Shown here in pieces: positions 34,601 to 44,511 of a stretch of DNA of 64,000 bases (the first letter of the stretch is position 1; every line of letters starts with the position of its first letter). The position numbers and the translations under genes were made by a program. Under the pieces are notes generated by a model, which was given only the letters and a program-made list of their open reading frames with translations, was not told the origin of the DNA and made no database searches. Origin of the DNA: Aurelia coerulea (Eukaryota > Cnidaria > Scyphozoa > Semaeostomeae > Ulmaridae); NCBI GenBank assembly GCA_039566865.1, contig CM076951.1:17679484-17743483 (forward strand), written 5' to 3'.

Positions 34601-37600
34601 CCCCAGGGAGCCCAAGGGGTCAACAGAAATAACTTTGTTGCATAAAGCTACACAAATGTCTGGTGCTGGGTCCAGTGGCATTACAAGTTTTTTGGTAGTT
34701 TTGTAGGGGCACTGCCCTAAGCACATGCTTTAACCCTATTTTAGTTGGGGGGCAAATTTGCCCCCCCCCCCTAGTAGACTTTTTGTTATAACTCTGTCAG
34801 GATATAACTCTGTCAGGATATAATTATGGCCCGGAAACTTTTTGACTTTTTGCTAATGCTTATTGTGCAATGACCAAAGAAGTTTCATAAAAATATTTTG
34901 ACAAATGAGGGGGAGGGAGACAATTTTCCGGAACTGACTCCGTCAAAATCCCCAATTCTCAATTATTAATTTTCGCTAAAAAATTAGCAAAATTGCAAAA
35001 TTTTGCAAAGATAATTTGCAGGGTAGTGCTATTTGATGTATTCTATCATAATTTTAATGTTTGGATGGAAATTGTGCTCCAAAAAAATTTTATCGCATTT
35101 TTCCTGATTTTGACCAATTTTGCCACTTTTCTTGACCACACAAAGAAAAATGCTGATGCATGCAATAATGACGGCTAATTTTGGGTTGATTTTTATATTT
35201 GCATAAATTACATGTGTGGGGCTATTAGTACACCAAAACTGGTTGCTCTATCTATTTCCAGTCAAGAGTTAGGTAGGGGGGAGGGTTTTGCCCCCCCAAC
35301 CAAAATAGGAGGTGTCAGATAGCCCAACCACTATAGGGCTAAGCAAAGCTTCTATTATTGTCAAATGCCATTAAAATGCTCCAAGGCCAGGAAAATGTAT
35401 GGTCAACTGCCCAGAGAATCTTTTCAGCAAATACCTGAGGTCCTTGGGGATTGTTGAATGAGACATAAGATGTGTATACATTGCCCCTTGAAAGGAGTGG
35501 CCATTTGGTAGAATTTGATGTTGCCCCTTGAAACAAGTATGGCTTTTCAATAGAACTTGATGTAAGCAAAGAGAAGTAATATTTAAGTATTCAAGCTGTC
35601 CCTCAGATACCTTGCTGCCAGCATAATCTCTAATATCAAATAAATACAAACATCAACAAGGTTATAAATGTTCTTAAATATCTGTTAATATTATTTTCAC
35701 AGATTACATCTGACTCAAAATATTTGAAAGAGAAAACAATGAAGAGGCTCAAAGAGGATATTAACAACAAAAAAGATATTTTAATGGATAGAAAATTGTT
35801 TGTTTATCTTCCAAAGTTACAGGATCATAAAGAGCACTTTATTGGACAGGTGAGACTGAGGCATTCATCCAGGATTGACTTCAGTGCCAACTACCAAAAA
35901 TTTAGGAAAATGCTTCCTGGTTGCAAGATTTTGACAAAATTCAGAAATTGAGTACAATAAGAGATCATTATTTAGTGAAAGCCAGCAAATTTTGAGCTTT
36001 TTTGACGGAAATATGGCTAGAAAAAGTTGGTTGTGAAAACTATATAATCTAGTCAGTAGCCAGCACACCATAGCAGTGTTGTCTATGAAATATAAATTCT
36101 TGATCTGTATGTAAAGGGTGTACCAGAAAAATTATGCCTCATTTGCCCGAAGAATGTGACAAATCAGCAAAAGACTCGATCACTGAACTTTACATGATGT
36201 TCCTCTTCAGATGTTCAAATAGAGTCTGCTGTAAAATCCCTTGAAACATTATGGAGCTATGACCTTGATGCTAAGACCAAATGTGCCTGATGACTGAAAC
36301 AAGCGGTGGGGCATTTTGCCTTACTATTTTGCAGTGTTACATAGCTTCATGTGAGGTAAGGAATAGTTTCTGTTGGGGAGGAAATAGGTGAAAACTCTCT
36401 TCATGATTATCAGAATTTTCACAAGAGCTATGAAATTGGAGGCTGCTGTTTCATTTCATCCATGGAGCTATTCATCGCTGCAAAATAGTAAGACAAAATG
36501 GCTGACTGCTGGTTTCAGTCATCAGGAAAATTTGGTCCCCTGAAGGTCATAGCTCCATCTTTTTCAACAGATTTTTACGGGGATGGTAGCAAATTTTGAT
36601 TAAATACCTGAAGAGCAACATCATGACAAATGTTGGCGAGAATCTTGTGCTGTTTTGTGGCCATCTTCAGGCAAATGGGGCACAATTTTTTTGGGACACC
36701 CTGTATATATGCATATATGATGCATTTGTTTTGTGGTGTTTGCCGATTAAATTGTATGCAAATATAATTTTCTCCAAATCACGTTTGGCAAAATGCAACG
36801 TTTCTTAAAGATAATTTCAATATAAAGATTTTTAATGCCGCGTATTCTCTACAGCACATTTGGTAAGGTAAAGATGTTTTCATCAGATTTAGTCAAAGGT
36901 TGAAGGAGCTCCCAGGTTGAAACTATACTACTGAAAACTGTAGCCTCGTAGTCCAAGCATCCATGACCCCTACGTTCTTTCTTTTAGTACTGCAGACAAA
37001 TTATTATCATTATGCATATTATTGAATTTTGATAAAATATGGTAAATTGACTCATGTGTGTCTAATTGCAGTAGCTAATAAACTTTCCTCTCATTTAAAG
37101 GTCACTGGACTTTCTCAAGGAATCGATCCACGGCTCATAAAGAGAATACAAAGTTTGGTGAAAGATGGTGTGCAAAACACAAAGGAAATGATGCGCCACT
37201 TGAGTATTTATGTAAAGGAAGAGTTGTTTAAAGGGCAAGCACTACCTGCTTCCAATAATCGTCGATTTTATCCGAAGAAGAAATCAGTTGTGAACCACAT
37301 GTACTTAGCCACAATAAAACAAAGATATGATAAGATTGACCAGGCAAATGTTTTGAAATTAGTGGAGAAATGGCAAACAGTTTTCTGTGTTTCGCGGAAA
37401 GTATATACAAATTTTACATGATGGAAACTTACATTGGGTTTGCGTTTCCAATGCTTTCAGAAAATCAACATTAGATACCACAGTCGATTACTACGACAGT
37501 CTGAACAGTAATGGAAGGATCTCGCCGAAAGTCTTGAGACAGATTGCTCAATTTAGTTTTTGTAAAGAAGAAAGTCTTAAGATTTGCGTAAAACCAGTAC

Positions 37601-40600
37601 AACAGCAGACCAATATGACAAACTGCGGAGTGTTTGCCATTGCCTTCGCAACATGTATCGCAAGTGGTTTTGATCCTGTTACAGTAAGATTTGATGAGAA
37701 AGCAATGAGGAGCCATCTGGTCTCGTTCATTAGACGGAAAGAATTGCTTCTGTTTCCTGTTTTAGAATATACACCAGTGCAGAGACCAGAAAAGAACTGT
37801 ACAATTGAATTATACTGTGTATGCAGACTACCGTATGACAAACGTTCAAAAGACCCGAGATGGGATTTGAAGCAATGTGTGGTCTGCAAAAAATGGTATC
37901 ATCGTTCCTGCCAAAACATTTTGTCAATATTCTTTACAGACTCTAATATAGCCTGGAAATGTACATTATGTGATTAAAATTATATGTGTTTTATCTTAAA
38001 TACGCTGTGAAACTTTTTATGCAGCCAGTTCCCACTTCTAAGTAGAGCCACTGTCGAATTCTAGAAGCGTTGAGGCTATTACCTCGCAGAGACAACTTTT
38101 GGCACTCTGCGATATTCCAAACTAATTTTCAGGATGTGAGAACAAGGAAAATCATGCTGGAGTTTCTTATGTTTTTGGCTTCTGCTTATTATAAAAGAAA
38201 ATAGGTGTATCGTCTGCAGTTTCTTCATGGTTTCTTTACACCCTTTTTAAGTTAACTGATTATTATTTTATCGAAAATGATACTAATCCTTCCCGAGAGT
38301 TTAATCATATGACTCGACTGAGGTGTGAACTAACTTTAGCCGACTGGATCTGTTTATTGTTCAATGTTTCTTGGAGCTATGAAATTAAATTCAGATCAGC
38401 CTTGAATTGCAGTTATCATTTTCACACAAAGTATTTTTAGTTCTTGGAGTTTCTTACGAGTTTCAGATTCCGTAGAAATTTCCATGTTCACTACACTCGT
38501 GAACATTTCAAAACAAACTTTTTGAAGTATTTCCAATGAAAGAACAAACGCGGGGACGTTTCTATCAATAGGGGAGACTACGCTAAAGATGGCGGCAAGG
38601 ATCTTTTTACCAAGATGCACTGCATTCTTTAATAAATTCCTGTAGAATGGTTTTTCACGCGAAATGCTGCTTAGTAAAAGTTCCTCACCGCCATCTTTCT
38701 ATTTAACTTGGAAGTACGGCTGAAATGGAATATTGGTAGCTTGGAAGGCGCTTAAAAATTGTTACCTGGTTACAGTCATCCTCTAGGACGGATTACATCA
38801 TCAGGTCGAGCAGATTACGTCATCAGGTCGAGCAATATGGAAACTAGACAACTCCCTAAAATTATGCTTGAATTTGTGAGAATTTAATCTACTGAGACTG
38901 ACTCTTATTTGGGAAAGATACGATAAACCTATTGGGTCATATGGATCCCAAAACAGATTTTGCATGGGCGGGGGGGGGGGGGGGGGGCGAAATCATGATA
39001 GAAGATTTGTCTTAAAAGCAGCAACAGACCTTGAAAGCCTGACTTCAGGATCGAGTTTATTCCATTCAGATATGCAGTTGGGATAAAATCTGGATTGAAA
39101 TTTTTCTGTGGTATGGTAATATGGTTATCTTGCTATGGAGCCCGTTCATTGTTTCATTATTTTTTACATCAAACGTTGAACAATTTTTGGGACACCATTT
39201 ACTGTACTAGATATATCTTGAAAGATTTTTGGTCATGTTTGAATGAGTTACCTTTACATTAACGTGTCCTTTTAACATTCGGTCCTGAAGGAACATGTAT
39301 GTTGTTTTTTCAGATGCTATGTATAATCGTTGCTATATTTCATATACTGATGTCTTTGATATGAAAAGCATTCAATTTTTTCTTATAGGATGCACATGCA
39401 CGCAGCAGATGCTATTTGCCAATTAAGGCAGAACAGATTAAAATGCTGAATGGAAAGCCTGAGATTATTGACAATGAGTTGGTGAAACGATTGGCCAAAC
39501 TGAGGGCAGAACAACAGGTTACTTATCTTGCTAAGTTTATGGTTCTAAGATCTGTCATGTGTGAACAACATTTCACAGCCAGATGTCATGTTATGAATAG
39601 ATTTCCTGATAGCCCACGTGTCCTATTTCATACCAAATGTATACACATTTACATCTTCTTTCATCTGAAAGGCAATTCTTTTCTTCAATAAAATTATATT
39701 TCTCCTAGAACCGAACCGAAGGCACTTACCTTATAACGCCAGTTGTTATAAGAGATAATTCAAGCAGACAATATTGGACCATTGCGGTAAATGTTTTCGC
39801 TCTCCTTCTACAGCTTCACAATAACAATGATTAACTTGCATCGCTTGTAGCATTTCATTTCATTGTGCATTTTCATTTCATTTTTTTTTTCATTAAACAA
39901 ATACAGTAGACTTGCTACAAAGCCAGATCTTCGTCTTGACAAAAATACAAACTAATTATTTTAACATAATATTAATCATATGATATCATACTGATTATTT
40001 TGTAATGCTTTTCTAGTAAAGGGGAAGAGGCTTGTATGACGCTTAGATTGCTCTCCAAATAATAATAAATAATAATAGTAAATACATAATCTTACAGAAG
40101 AATTCTTATCATCTAGACACTCAATTTGTTTGAAAATTGAACAAGTTAGCTTTAAAATTCTTATATTGTGATATTTATATATTGTAGATAGCTGTTGTCA
40201 ACAGATCAGATAAAATTCTGATACACCTAGATCCACTGGGAAAGGATCTCAATGAAGACATCATCTTGATAGCGTAAGTTTAATTGTCATTAGGAGCAAC
40301 TGAATCAATTATTTAAGGCACTAACATCACATCCCATTAACAGCAGAATTTTACCCCCAATAGGCAGGGAAAACTCTCATTTTCACTCAAGAAATAATTG
40401 AATGACCCCACATTTGTCCAGCCTATCATGGGGTGAGAGGGTGAGGGTAATAAAATAATAGCTGCAATTTTTAATTGTTATTGTTAGGATTTTCAAACTT
40501 CTTTCTCCAGACATTATTATGATCAATTCATAACCAAAAGAGGAGACTGGTCGATGCTGACAAACAGCATATATTCCAGAGAAACAGAGGTAAATCAATT

Positions 40601-43600
40601 CTAGAAACTATTTGTGTATACTTCTCTACAAATTTATGTCACACAAAATTAATACTTGTAGTTAAATATGACATGAGATAGTCATGTGATGTGATATATT
40701 CAGATCCTTTAAGTGAATGACCTGACCTATGGACAGAGAGAAACCTACAGTAAACACACCATTGTTTTACTTGGCTTTGCTTTTGCAGGCATGAGCTGGA
40801 TTATCAAATACAATAGAGATCTCCCTTTTTAACTCACAAGTTATTCACATTAAAGAGATTGATTGAAATGACTACCATCAACCCTTTTCGTTATTCAGAT
40901 GGAGTTGCAAGTCTCACCAACAACAAAGCAAACAGGACTATACACTTTCATGGTAATTATATAAAAGTATTCCAATTAATGAGACACTATTCTCAAGTCT
41001 GAAGTATCCATCAGGGAGGAGGGGGGGGGGGTACATAACATATTCAGGGTATCTGTATGTGCCCCCCCCCCCATGCATTACATTTCTCTAGACAAGGGTC
41101 CCTTTTCAGCAGATTTTCATAAACAAATAGAAAAGGAAACGGTTCTGTCTGGAATCATTTATGAATGGTCATCAGGGGGTAAAATGCGTATGGCTATTGG
41201 TGAAACATGTCATTTTGTTCATAAATTAGGTGCATAAATTAAACATGTCAAATTAAGAAAAATTATATTTGCTTGCTGCAAGAAGAATTATGCTTGCTGC
41301 AAGATAGCAAGAAGCATTTGTATTTTTGAAAAGACGTTTTGCAAGATTTTCAGAGAAATTTTCTTCGATATGTATAATGGTTTGATATTGAAAACATGTG
41401 TAATATCTTTTTCTTTATACAACAAAAACCGCTAAATATATGAATGGTATTGTATTACTTTTATTCTTCCTTGTTTCAGTATGCATTGCAAATAATGATG
41501 AAGACAAATTTTCCGATGGAGGTAAGTACTGATCTTCACCTCATGGTTGCAGGAATATTGTTCTTGGTTGAAGTATGGAATGATAAAAAGTATGGTAGGC
41601 TTTATCAGGCTATCAGGGTGACAAAGGATTTATCATAGATATTTTGCCATTGTATAGTTATAGCAACTGCTTGGACATACAGCACTGTTTTTTGAGTGCT
41701 AATTAACTAATTAACTTGTTTTGAGATCTTACTAAGTAATTTGGGAGCCCTTTGGCCTTAAGAAAAAAAAATTAATTCTATAATTCTGGCATTGAAAATA
41801 TAAGAAAAACAAAGAAACTTCAAAACAGCTAAAAAAATTAAGAAATTGCCAACCAGCCAAGGACCTTAAAGACAAATGACAGATATAGCACTCTGTTTAA
41901 AAATAGAACAAAAGATGGCTTAGTGCTTTCATTTGTCCATTTGATTTGCTAATCTCCTGAGATCATCAAATACAATGGAATACAATAGGCTATATTTAGA
42001 TTGCCCAGGCCCCTGATTTAAATTGCCTTATATCTCCGTCATTTGTCTTTAAATTTCTTATAAAAAAACATGTTTAATCCTGCATGAGCTTTGAATGAAC
42101 AAGGACAGATTTTGTAACACAAAAGTGTTAGTTGCTTTCGTTAAGCGATTGCAGACAAAGGAAATTCCTGCAATCAGTATAATTTAAAGCAAACAAAGTT
42201 GCAAAATGTTCTCTGTAACCCCCCCCCCCCAGCGGACACATTGTGCATTCAAGAAATCATTTTTAAGTGGACACTTGAGCACATATCAAAAGAAAAATGA
42301 TATGTCTGAACATCTAATTTGGGCGTTTTATTTGAATGCTTAACCCTATCTGTACTGGGCGATTTTTTAGGTATTTTATACTGGGGGGGGGGGCGTTTTT
42401 CGCCCCCCCTCTTTTTCTCCTAAACTACAAAAGATATAACAATAAGACTTACCCCTATTGTTCTTTAGACAATTTGCTATTCAAATATAACAATAACAAT
42501 TAATAAGTCACGTGATTCGTTGCTAGGCAACCGAATAACTGACGAAAATTCGCAAATTTATACCTTCTTAACCAGAAAAAACTCTATTTAATCAACCACT
42601 CAACCGATTTTCTCCAAATTTGTTTCAAATAGTAGGAAGCATGTCATAGTTCAAAAATACATACTTTGCAAAATTTTTTAGTTTCTATTTTTAGCACAAT
42701 TAGCCTTAAATTAGCCTTTTGTTGCATGCATTTACTTTCATCGCAGGTTTTTGCCAGTCCTACCCTTTTATCTGGTAAATATGGACTCAAAATGAATCAA
42801 ATTGATAAGGTGAAGCAAATTAGACTAAAAAAATTTATATTTGACACTTCTTTATTAGGTAAATGACGTCATAAATGTGAATGACGTCATAGATATTAAA
42901 TTTTGCTGACATCAGCAAATATGAAAAAATCATATATCAAATGAAAGTACTCATCAAATGCAATCGAATGGTGCATGTTTGAGATCGATCAAGCAAACGA
43001 CACGAAAACTACGGACATTTTAAGCTTTTTTTTGTTGACTACTCTCCAAATATGGTATTACTGTGGTCACATGATCAGTGGTAGAACAATGAAATGTTAA
43101 GAATTTAATTGCCTATGAAATTTGAGTAAAAGTCACCAAAACTGGTGGTTATATCTCTTGTCGTTTTAGCGTAACGCAGCAAAGTCTGGTAGGGGGGGCG
43201 AAAAACGCCCCCCCCCCCAGTACAAATAGGGTTAAGAAGCATATTTTGTTGGGTGTAATTAAAATTCGTACTGTTCAGCTTCTAAAGCAAACAAATGAAA
43301 TACACCAGGTCCATGTTTCGATCATATATCCTTCTTCTTTCGAAATGCGCTAAAGTGTCCTCTTAAAAATACATACATACATACATACATACATACATTT
43401 TTTATTTGTTCTGCAGGTTAAAAGTTCGGCAGCTCTGAGGAGCTGATGTGGACCTGCAATTAAAAGCTACACTTAAAGGGAATAACCTGAGTTAAAAGAT
43501 GAGATCTCATAGATTTATAAATAGCCTATTGTATTTGATAATCCAGCTCGTGGCGAATGAAAGCTATGCAAAAGAAAACAATAGAGGGATTAGGAGTTTC

Positions 43601-44411
43601 TTTGCCCTATTCATAGACAAGCGCTATATATCTCAAGTCATTCACTTTAATGACAATGGACTAAAGAAATCTAAAATTTGACTTAAAAGTAAAAGTAATC
43701 ATCCTTTTTATAAGATAAAGTAATGTATATAGTAATTTAATGTAAGTGTTTGTCCATGAAATGATTTCTTGAATGCCAATGAGTCCTCGGGGGGGGGGGG
43801 GGGTTACAGAGAACATTTTGCAACTTTGTTTGTTTCAAATTACTGGTTTGAAAGAATTTCTATTGTCTGCTCTGCAATTGCTAATCGCTTTGAATTCAGG
43901 TGTGAAAAAAGCAACTCATATGCCATAATTGCATTACAAAATCTGTCCTTGTTCATTGAATGTTCTCTTCCCAGGAGATTTAATACAGGTTCTATACTGT
44001 ATTCTACTATTCTTAAATATAGGACTCATTCATCATATTAAACCCATATAAATGCAGCAAAACATCAAAATATGTCGAAAGGAGACTGTTAACTCCTGCA
44101 AAATGAAAACAACCATAATAAACCAGTAACAAAAGACAAACGTGTGCTATCGTACAGTAGAACAAATTAATGTTAAAACCTGAAAGGAAAGAAATAGATT
44201 AGTAATTCCCGTTACTGCATTAAAGAACTATTTAACTTGTTGGTGATATTACTGTAAAGCTGAATTTCTTATACTTGTTATCGCTTAATTACAGATTTAC
44301 ACAACTGAAATGACGAAATGGATTTTAAATAAGATTCTTACAAAGAGCACTTACGAAGAGGAAGAGGAAGATGATGATGCCACCCAATATTCAGGGTCCA
44401 CCCGTTTTTAA
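16656..44411 (+). CDS. Gene A: 12-exon protein with degenerate Ulp1-like C-terminal fold
   Basis: Exons: 16656-16808, 16923-17201, 18986-19082, 30605-30933, 31798-31899, 39389-39517, 39709-39786, 40188-40273, 40511-40589, 40899-40952, 41480-41521, 44295-44411. All phases match, giving 514 aa. Residues 1-51 are a charged start with a short coiled-coil-like stretch (MRELMKENVLLKQQL); 52-180 are very basic, possibly DNA-binding; 180-290 are low complexity. Residues 364-514 resemble the Ulp1/C48 SUMO-protease fold: Y385-W386 where His-Trp is expected, D404 in LDPLG, and T456-G457 where Cys-Gly is expected. With His and Cys lost it is probably not a protease. Donors at 19083 (GTAAAAAC) and 39518 (GTTACT) are weak. 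Introns 3 and 5 each carry a complete transposon. AGGTAAAT directly follows the stop, and an acceptor at 45800 could add a 3' UTR exon. The family of the N-terminal part is not recognised. Confidence 0.68.
17202..18985. other. Intron 2 of gene A: contents
   Basis: Mostly unassigned AT-rich sequence. It includes a short 8-bp tandem (CCAAACCG/CCAAACTG, about 17959-18003), a G-rich stretch at 18455-18560, and a MITE of family 2 at about 18598-18853 (CACGTATTTCTTATAAGAAA...TTTCTCATAAAAAATATGTG). No exon seen. Confidence 0.6.
19111..19118. repeat. Target-site duplication, left, TAATTCAG
   Basis: The 8 bases TAATTCAG immediately before the left terminal inverted repeat recur immediately after the right one at 30177-30184. 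This marks insertion of the 11-kb element into intron 3 of gene A, 36 bp after the exon 3 donor. Confidence 0.93.
19119..19135 (+). repeat. Left terminal inverted repeat of RecQ-DUF6589 element
   Basis: TAGCCTGTGTTCCAGAC, exact complement of 30160-30176. A subterminal GGTCTG...CAGACT hairpin lies at about 19154-19174; the right end has an analogous GTCTC...CAGAC hairpin. Confidence 0.93.
19214..22046 (+). CDS. RecQ-family ATP-dependent DNA helicase
   Basis: Two exons, 19214-19749 and 20657-22046, join in frame (donor GTAAGT, acceptor TTTCAG) to 641 aa. Visible superfamily 2 motifs: Q-like YPEQ (42-45), Walker A AATGSGKS (62-69), DEAH (171-174) interrupted by the intron just after CIVHW, TAT (214-216), SLIFCRTRKQC (motif IV), CTVAFGMGID (motif V) and QECGRAGR (381-388). 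A cysteine cluster CNCCDKC (441-447) matches the RecQ zinc-binding subdomain; there is no HRDC domain. The acidic C-terminus has no known domain. Translation may instead start at Met14 (19253, AAGATGG context). It would unwind 3'-to-5' as RecQ enzymes do, probably helping excision, gap repair or replication of the transposon. It converges on the DUF6589 gene. Other RecQ proteins of animals are chromosomal repair enzymes; this one is inside a TIR element. Confidence 0.92.
19750..20656 (+). other. Helicase intron with family 2 MITE
   Basis: 907-bp intron. A family 2 MITE (TATAAGAAACT-type ends, degraded) occupies about 19990-20345. Nothing else recognised. Confidence 0.6.
22178..22977. mobile_element. 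Mariner-type MITE, 800 bp, between the two genes
   Basis: Ends CCGGGTGTCTCAGAAAAAAG and complement ending CTTTTTTTTGAGACACCCGG, continuing inward as TACCCCC on both arms, with TA on both sides (22176-22177, 22978-22979). Inner segments ACACCGGAGAT and ATCTCCGGTGT are also inverted, so the interior is palindromic. It is nested in the RecQ-DUF6589 element. The rest of 22047-23565 holds no recognised feature. Confidence 0.85.
23566..29961 (-). CDS. DUF6589-family protein, candidate transposase
   Basis: Exons in order: 29961-29632, 29581-29021, 28246-27713, 27024-26761, 25893-25570, 24405-23566, all phase 0, giving 950 aa. Intron 1 is only 50 bp and the exon 5 donor (GTGTTG) is weak, so those joins are less certain. 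Residues 12-59 hold two CxxC pairs (C12, C15, C56, C59), a zinc-binding N-terminus. Residues 298-670 match the DUF6589 pattern as I remember it from cnidarian and fungal proteins: DNID (367-370), GDQLSVER (520-527), GDFHA (553-557) and VNRRNV. A C2H2 finger (C698, C703, H717, H721) precedes a C-terminal region with GDGERVFRNWKF (758-769) and a predicted helical LGGNIPLDLALEHFN segment. Conserved acidic residues at D367, D521, D554 and E526 or E761 could form an RNase H-like active site; that is inference. It is transcribed from the right end of the transposon toward the helicase. Confidence 0.85.
25033..25275. repeat. Inverted array of GGTAAC motifs around a perfect hairpin
   Basis: GGTAAC occurs at 25033, 25066, 25119 and 25129, then its complement GTTACC at 25186, 25248, 25259 and 25270 (plus GTTACT at 25196). 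All forward copies are left and all reverse copies right of a perfect hairpin with 35-bp arms (25120-25154 and 25166-25200) and an 11-nt loop. It lies in the intron between DUF6589 exons 5 and 6. It could be a nested MITE or a binding array. Confidence 0.88.
28655..28960. mobile_element. MITE family 1, degraded inverted copy
   Basis: Reverse-orientation relative of the 10846-11230 element (ends ...TAGTTTCTTGAAAAAAGAATGAG), in intron 2 of the DUF6589 gene. Both TA ends are eroded. Confidence 0.55.
30160..30176 (-). repeat. Right terminal inverted repeat of RecQ-DUF6589 element
   Basis: GTCTGGAACACAGGCTA, exact complement of the left repeat, followed directly by TAATTCAG (30177-30184). Confidence 0.93.
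31162..31674. mobile_element. MITE with mariner-like ends in gene A intron 4
   Basis: Ends AGGTGGCACAAAAGAGTCCG and complement AGGGTGTCTCAAAAAAAGTATCCG. 513 bp, non-coding. Fragments of another mariner-like end (GGGACACCCTGTA) and of family 1 MITEs lie nearby at about 30318 and 30990-31150. Confidence 0.65.
32568..32576. repeat. Target-site duplication CTAAAATTA, left
   Basis: Nine bases CTAAAATTA directly before the left inverted repeat; repeated at 38856-38864 directly after the right one. A 9-bp duplication is the usual length for Mutator-like elements. Confidence 0.92.
34729..35310. mobile_element. G-tract hairpin element in CARF gene intron 3
   Basis: Left part TTAACCCTATTTTAGTTGGGG then GGCAAATTTGCCCCCC; right part GGGTTTTGCCCCCCCAACCAAAATAGG. 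It resembles the TTAA elements at 42344 and 54180 in layout, with a G/C hairpin just inside each end, but the right border is unclear; an outer pair CCCTAAGC / AGGGCTAAGC may extend it to about 35343. Confidence 0.6.
36115..36703. mobile_element. Mariner-type MITE in CARF gene intron 4
   Basis: Ends AGGGTGTACCAGAAAAATTATGCC-like and complement CAGGGTGTCCCAAAAAAATTGTGCC. A further inverted pair lies inside (TTTGGTC...GACTGAAACAAGC against its complement). 589 bp, non-coding. Confidence 0.75.
38856..39388. other. Remainder of gene A intron 5
   Basis: Starts with the right-hand CTAAAATTA duplication. Contains a run of about 18 G at 38971-38988 and a mariner-like end fragment (TTTTTGGGACACC, about 39184-39196). 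No exon before 39389. Confidence 0.6.
41640..42075. mobile_element. MITE family 1 relative, reverse orientation
   Basis: Contains GTTATAGCAACTGCTTGGACA, TTACTAAGTAATTTGGGAGCCC and AACTGCC-type segments in the reverse order of the full copy at 10846. The right end AATTTCTTATAAAAAAACATG is recognisable; the left end is degraded. It lies in the last intron of gene A. Confidence 0.6.
42344..43231. mobile_element. TTAA element with G-tract hairpins and TGACGTCA sites
   Basis: TTAA at 42340-42343 and 43232-43235 flank ends CCCTATCTGTACTGGG and complement CCCTATTTGTACTGGG. Just inside each end is a hairpin of G/C tracts (GGGGGGGCG TTTTT CGCCCCCCC on the left; GGGGCGAAAAACGCCCC on the right). Two palindromic TGACGTCA sites lie at 42864 and 42882. 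888 bp, non-coding. Same family as 54180-55055. Confidence 0.85.
43370..43398. repeat. (CATA)n microsatellite
   Basis: About seven copies of CATA/ATAC in a row within the right arm region of the foldback element. Confidence 0.9.
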
Positions 44412-44511
44412 GGTAAATGAACATGGTTTTTGGCTACTTTGGGCGTCTTGTTATTTTTGACATGTCATGTGTACAAAGCTTCTCTTGCTTGAAATTTTTC
44501 CAGATAAAGCT

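Larger units (their letters stand above)
32675..37977 (+). pseudogene. CARF-like DNA-binding / Ulp1 protease / PHD finger gene, frameshifted
   Basis: Exons 32675-32849, 33781-33965, 34431-34541 and 35703-35849 join in phase, then the last exon runs from 37101. The first 206 residues (FSCYKREKGF, GHRILW, VPFAVLGEMILDCQNG, KKMGCPARICLKDIVRFP) match the CARF/ALS2CR8-type domain found in MULE-derived animal proteins. The next segment (RRFYPKKKSVVNHMYL... IDQANVLKLVEKW) is its usual continuation. From about 37384 another frame carries a C48 protease with an intact-looking triad: H in LHWVCVS, D in VDYYDSL, Q in VQQQTN, C in TNCGVFA. A complete C4HC3 PHD finger follows (CVC...CVVCKKWYHRSC...WKCTLC), ending at 37977. 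The two parts are in different frames (+1), with stops at 37360-37362 and 37419-37421, so a single indel or the deletion that removed the transposase core broke the frame. A second start codon lies at 32687. Confidence 0.8.
32577..38855. mobile_element. MULE-like element with CARF-Ulp1-PHD gene, 6,279 bp
   Basis: Terminal inverted repeats of 30 bp with one mismatch (GGAGTTGTCTAGTTTCCATA, then C or T, then TGCTCGACC) at 32577 and, inverted, ending at 38855. The 9-bp target duplication CTAAAATTA flanks it. The right end has a local duplication of CATCAGGTCGAGCA. The element lies in intron 5 of gene A, in the same orientation. Its single gene encodes a DNA-binding region, an Ulp1-type protease and a PHD finger but no MULE transposase core, so this copy is probably a deletion derivative mobilised in trans, or uses a different mechanism. 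A TTAA-type G-tract element (about 34729-35310) and a mariner-type MITE (36115-36703) have inserted into its introns. Confidence 0.88.
42140..43900. mobile_element. Foldback element carrying a nested TTAA element
   Basis: Arms of about 100 bp: AAACAAAGTTGCAAAATGTT CTCTGTAACCCC at 42194-42232 and its complement GGGGTTACAGAGAACATTTTG... at 43793-43840. A related uninterrupted repeat near 52190-52530 shares the internal sequence (GTGCATTC, AGCACATATC, TCAGCTTCT), supporting the view that the central TTAA element is a later insertion. Confidence 0.7.

Noticed and set aside
34437..34706. Extension of CARF exon 3 past 34541 as coding
   Set aside because: The ORF continues, but a GTTAGA donor at 34542 joins in phase to the next exon at 35703, which continues the CARF-type pattern.
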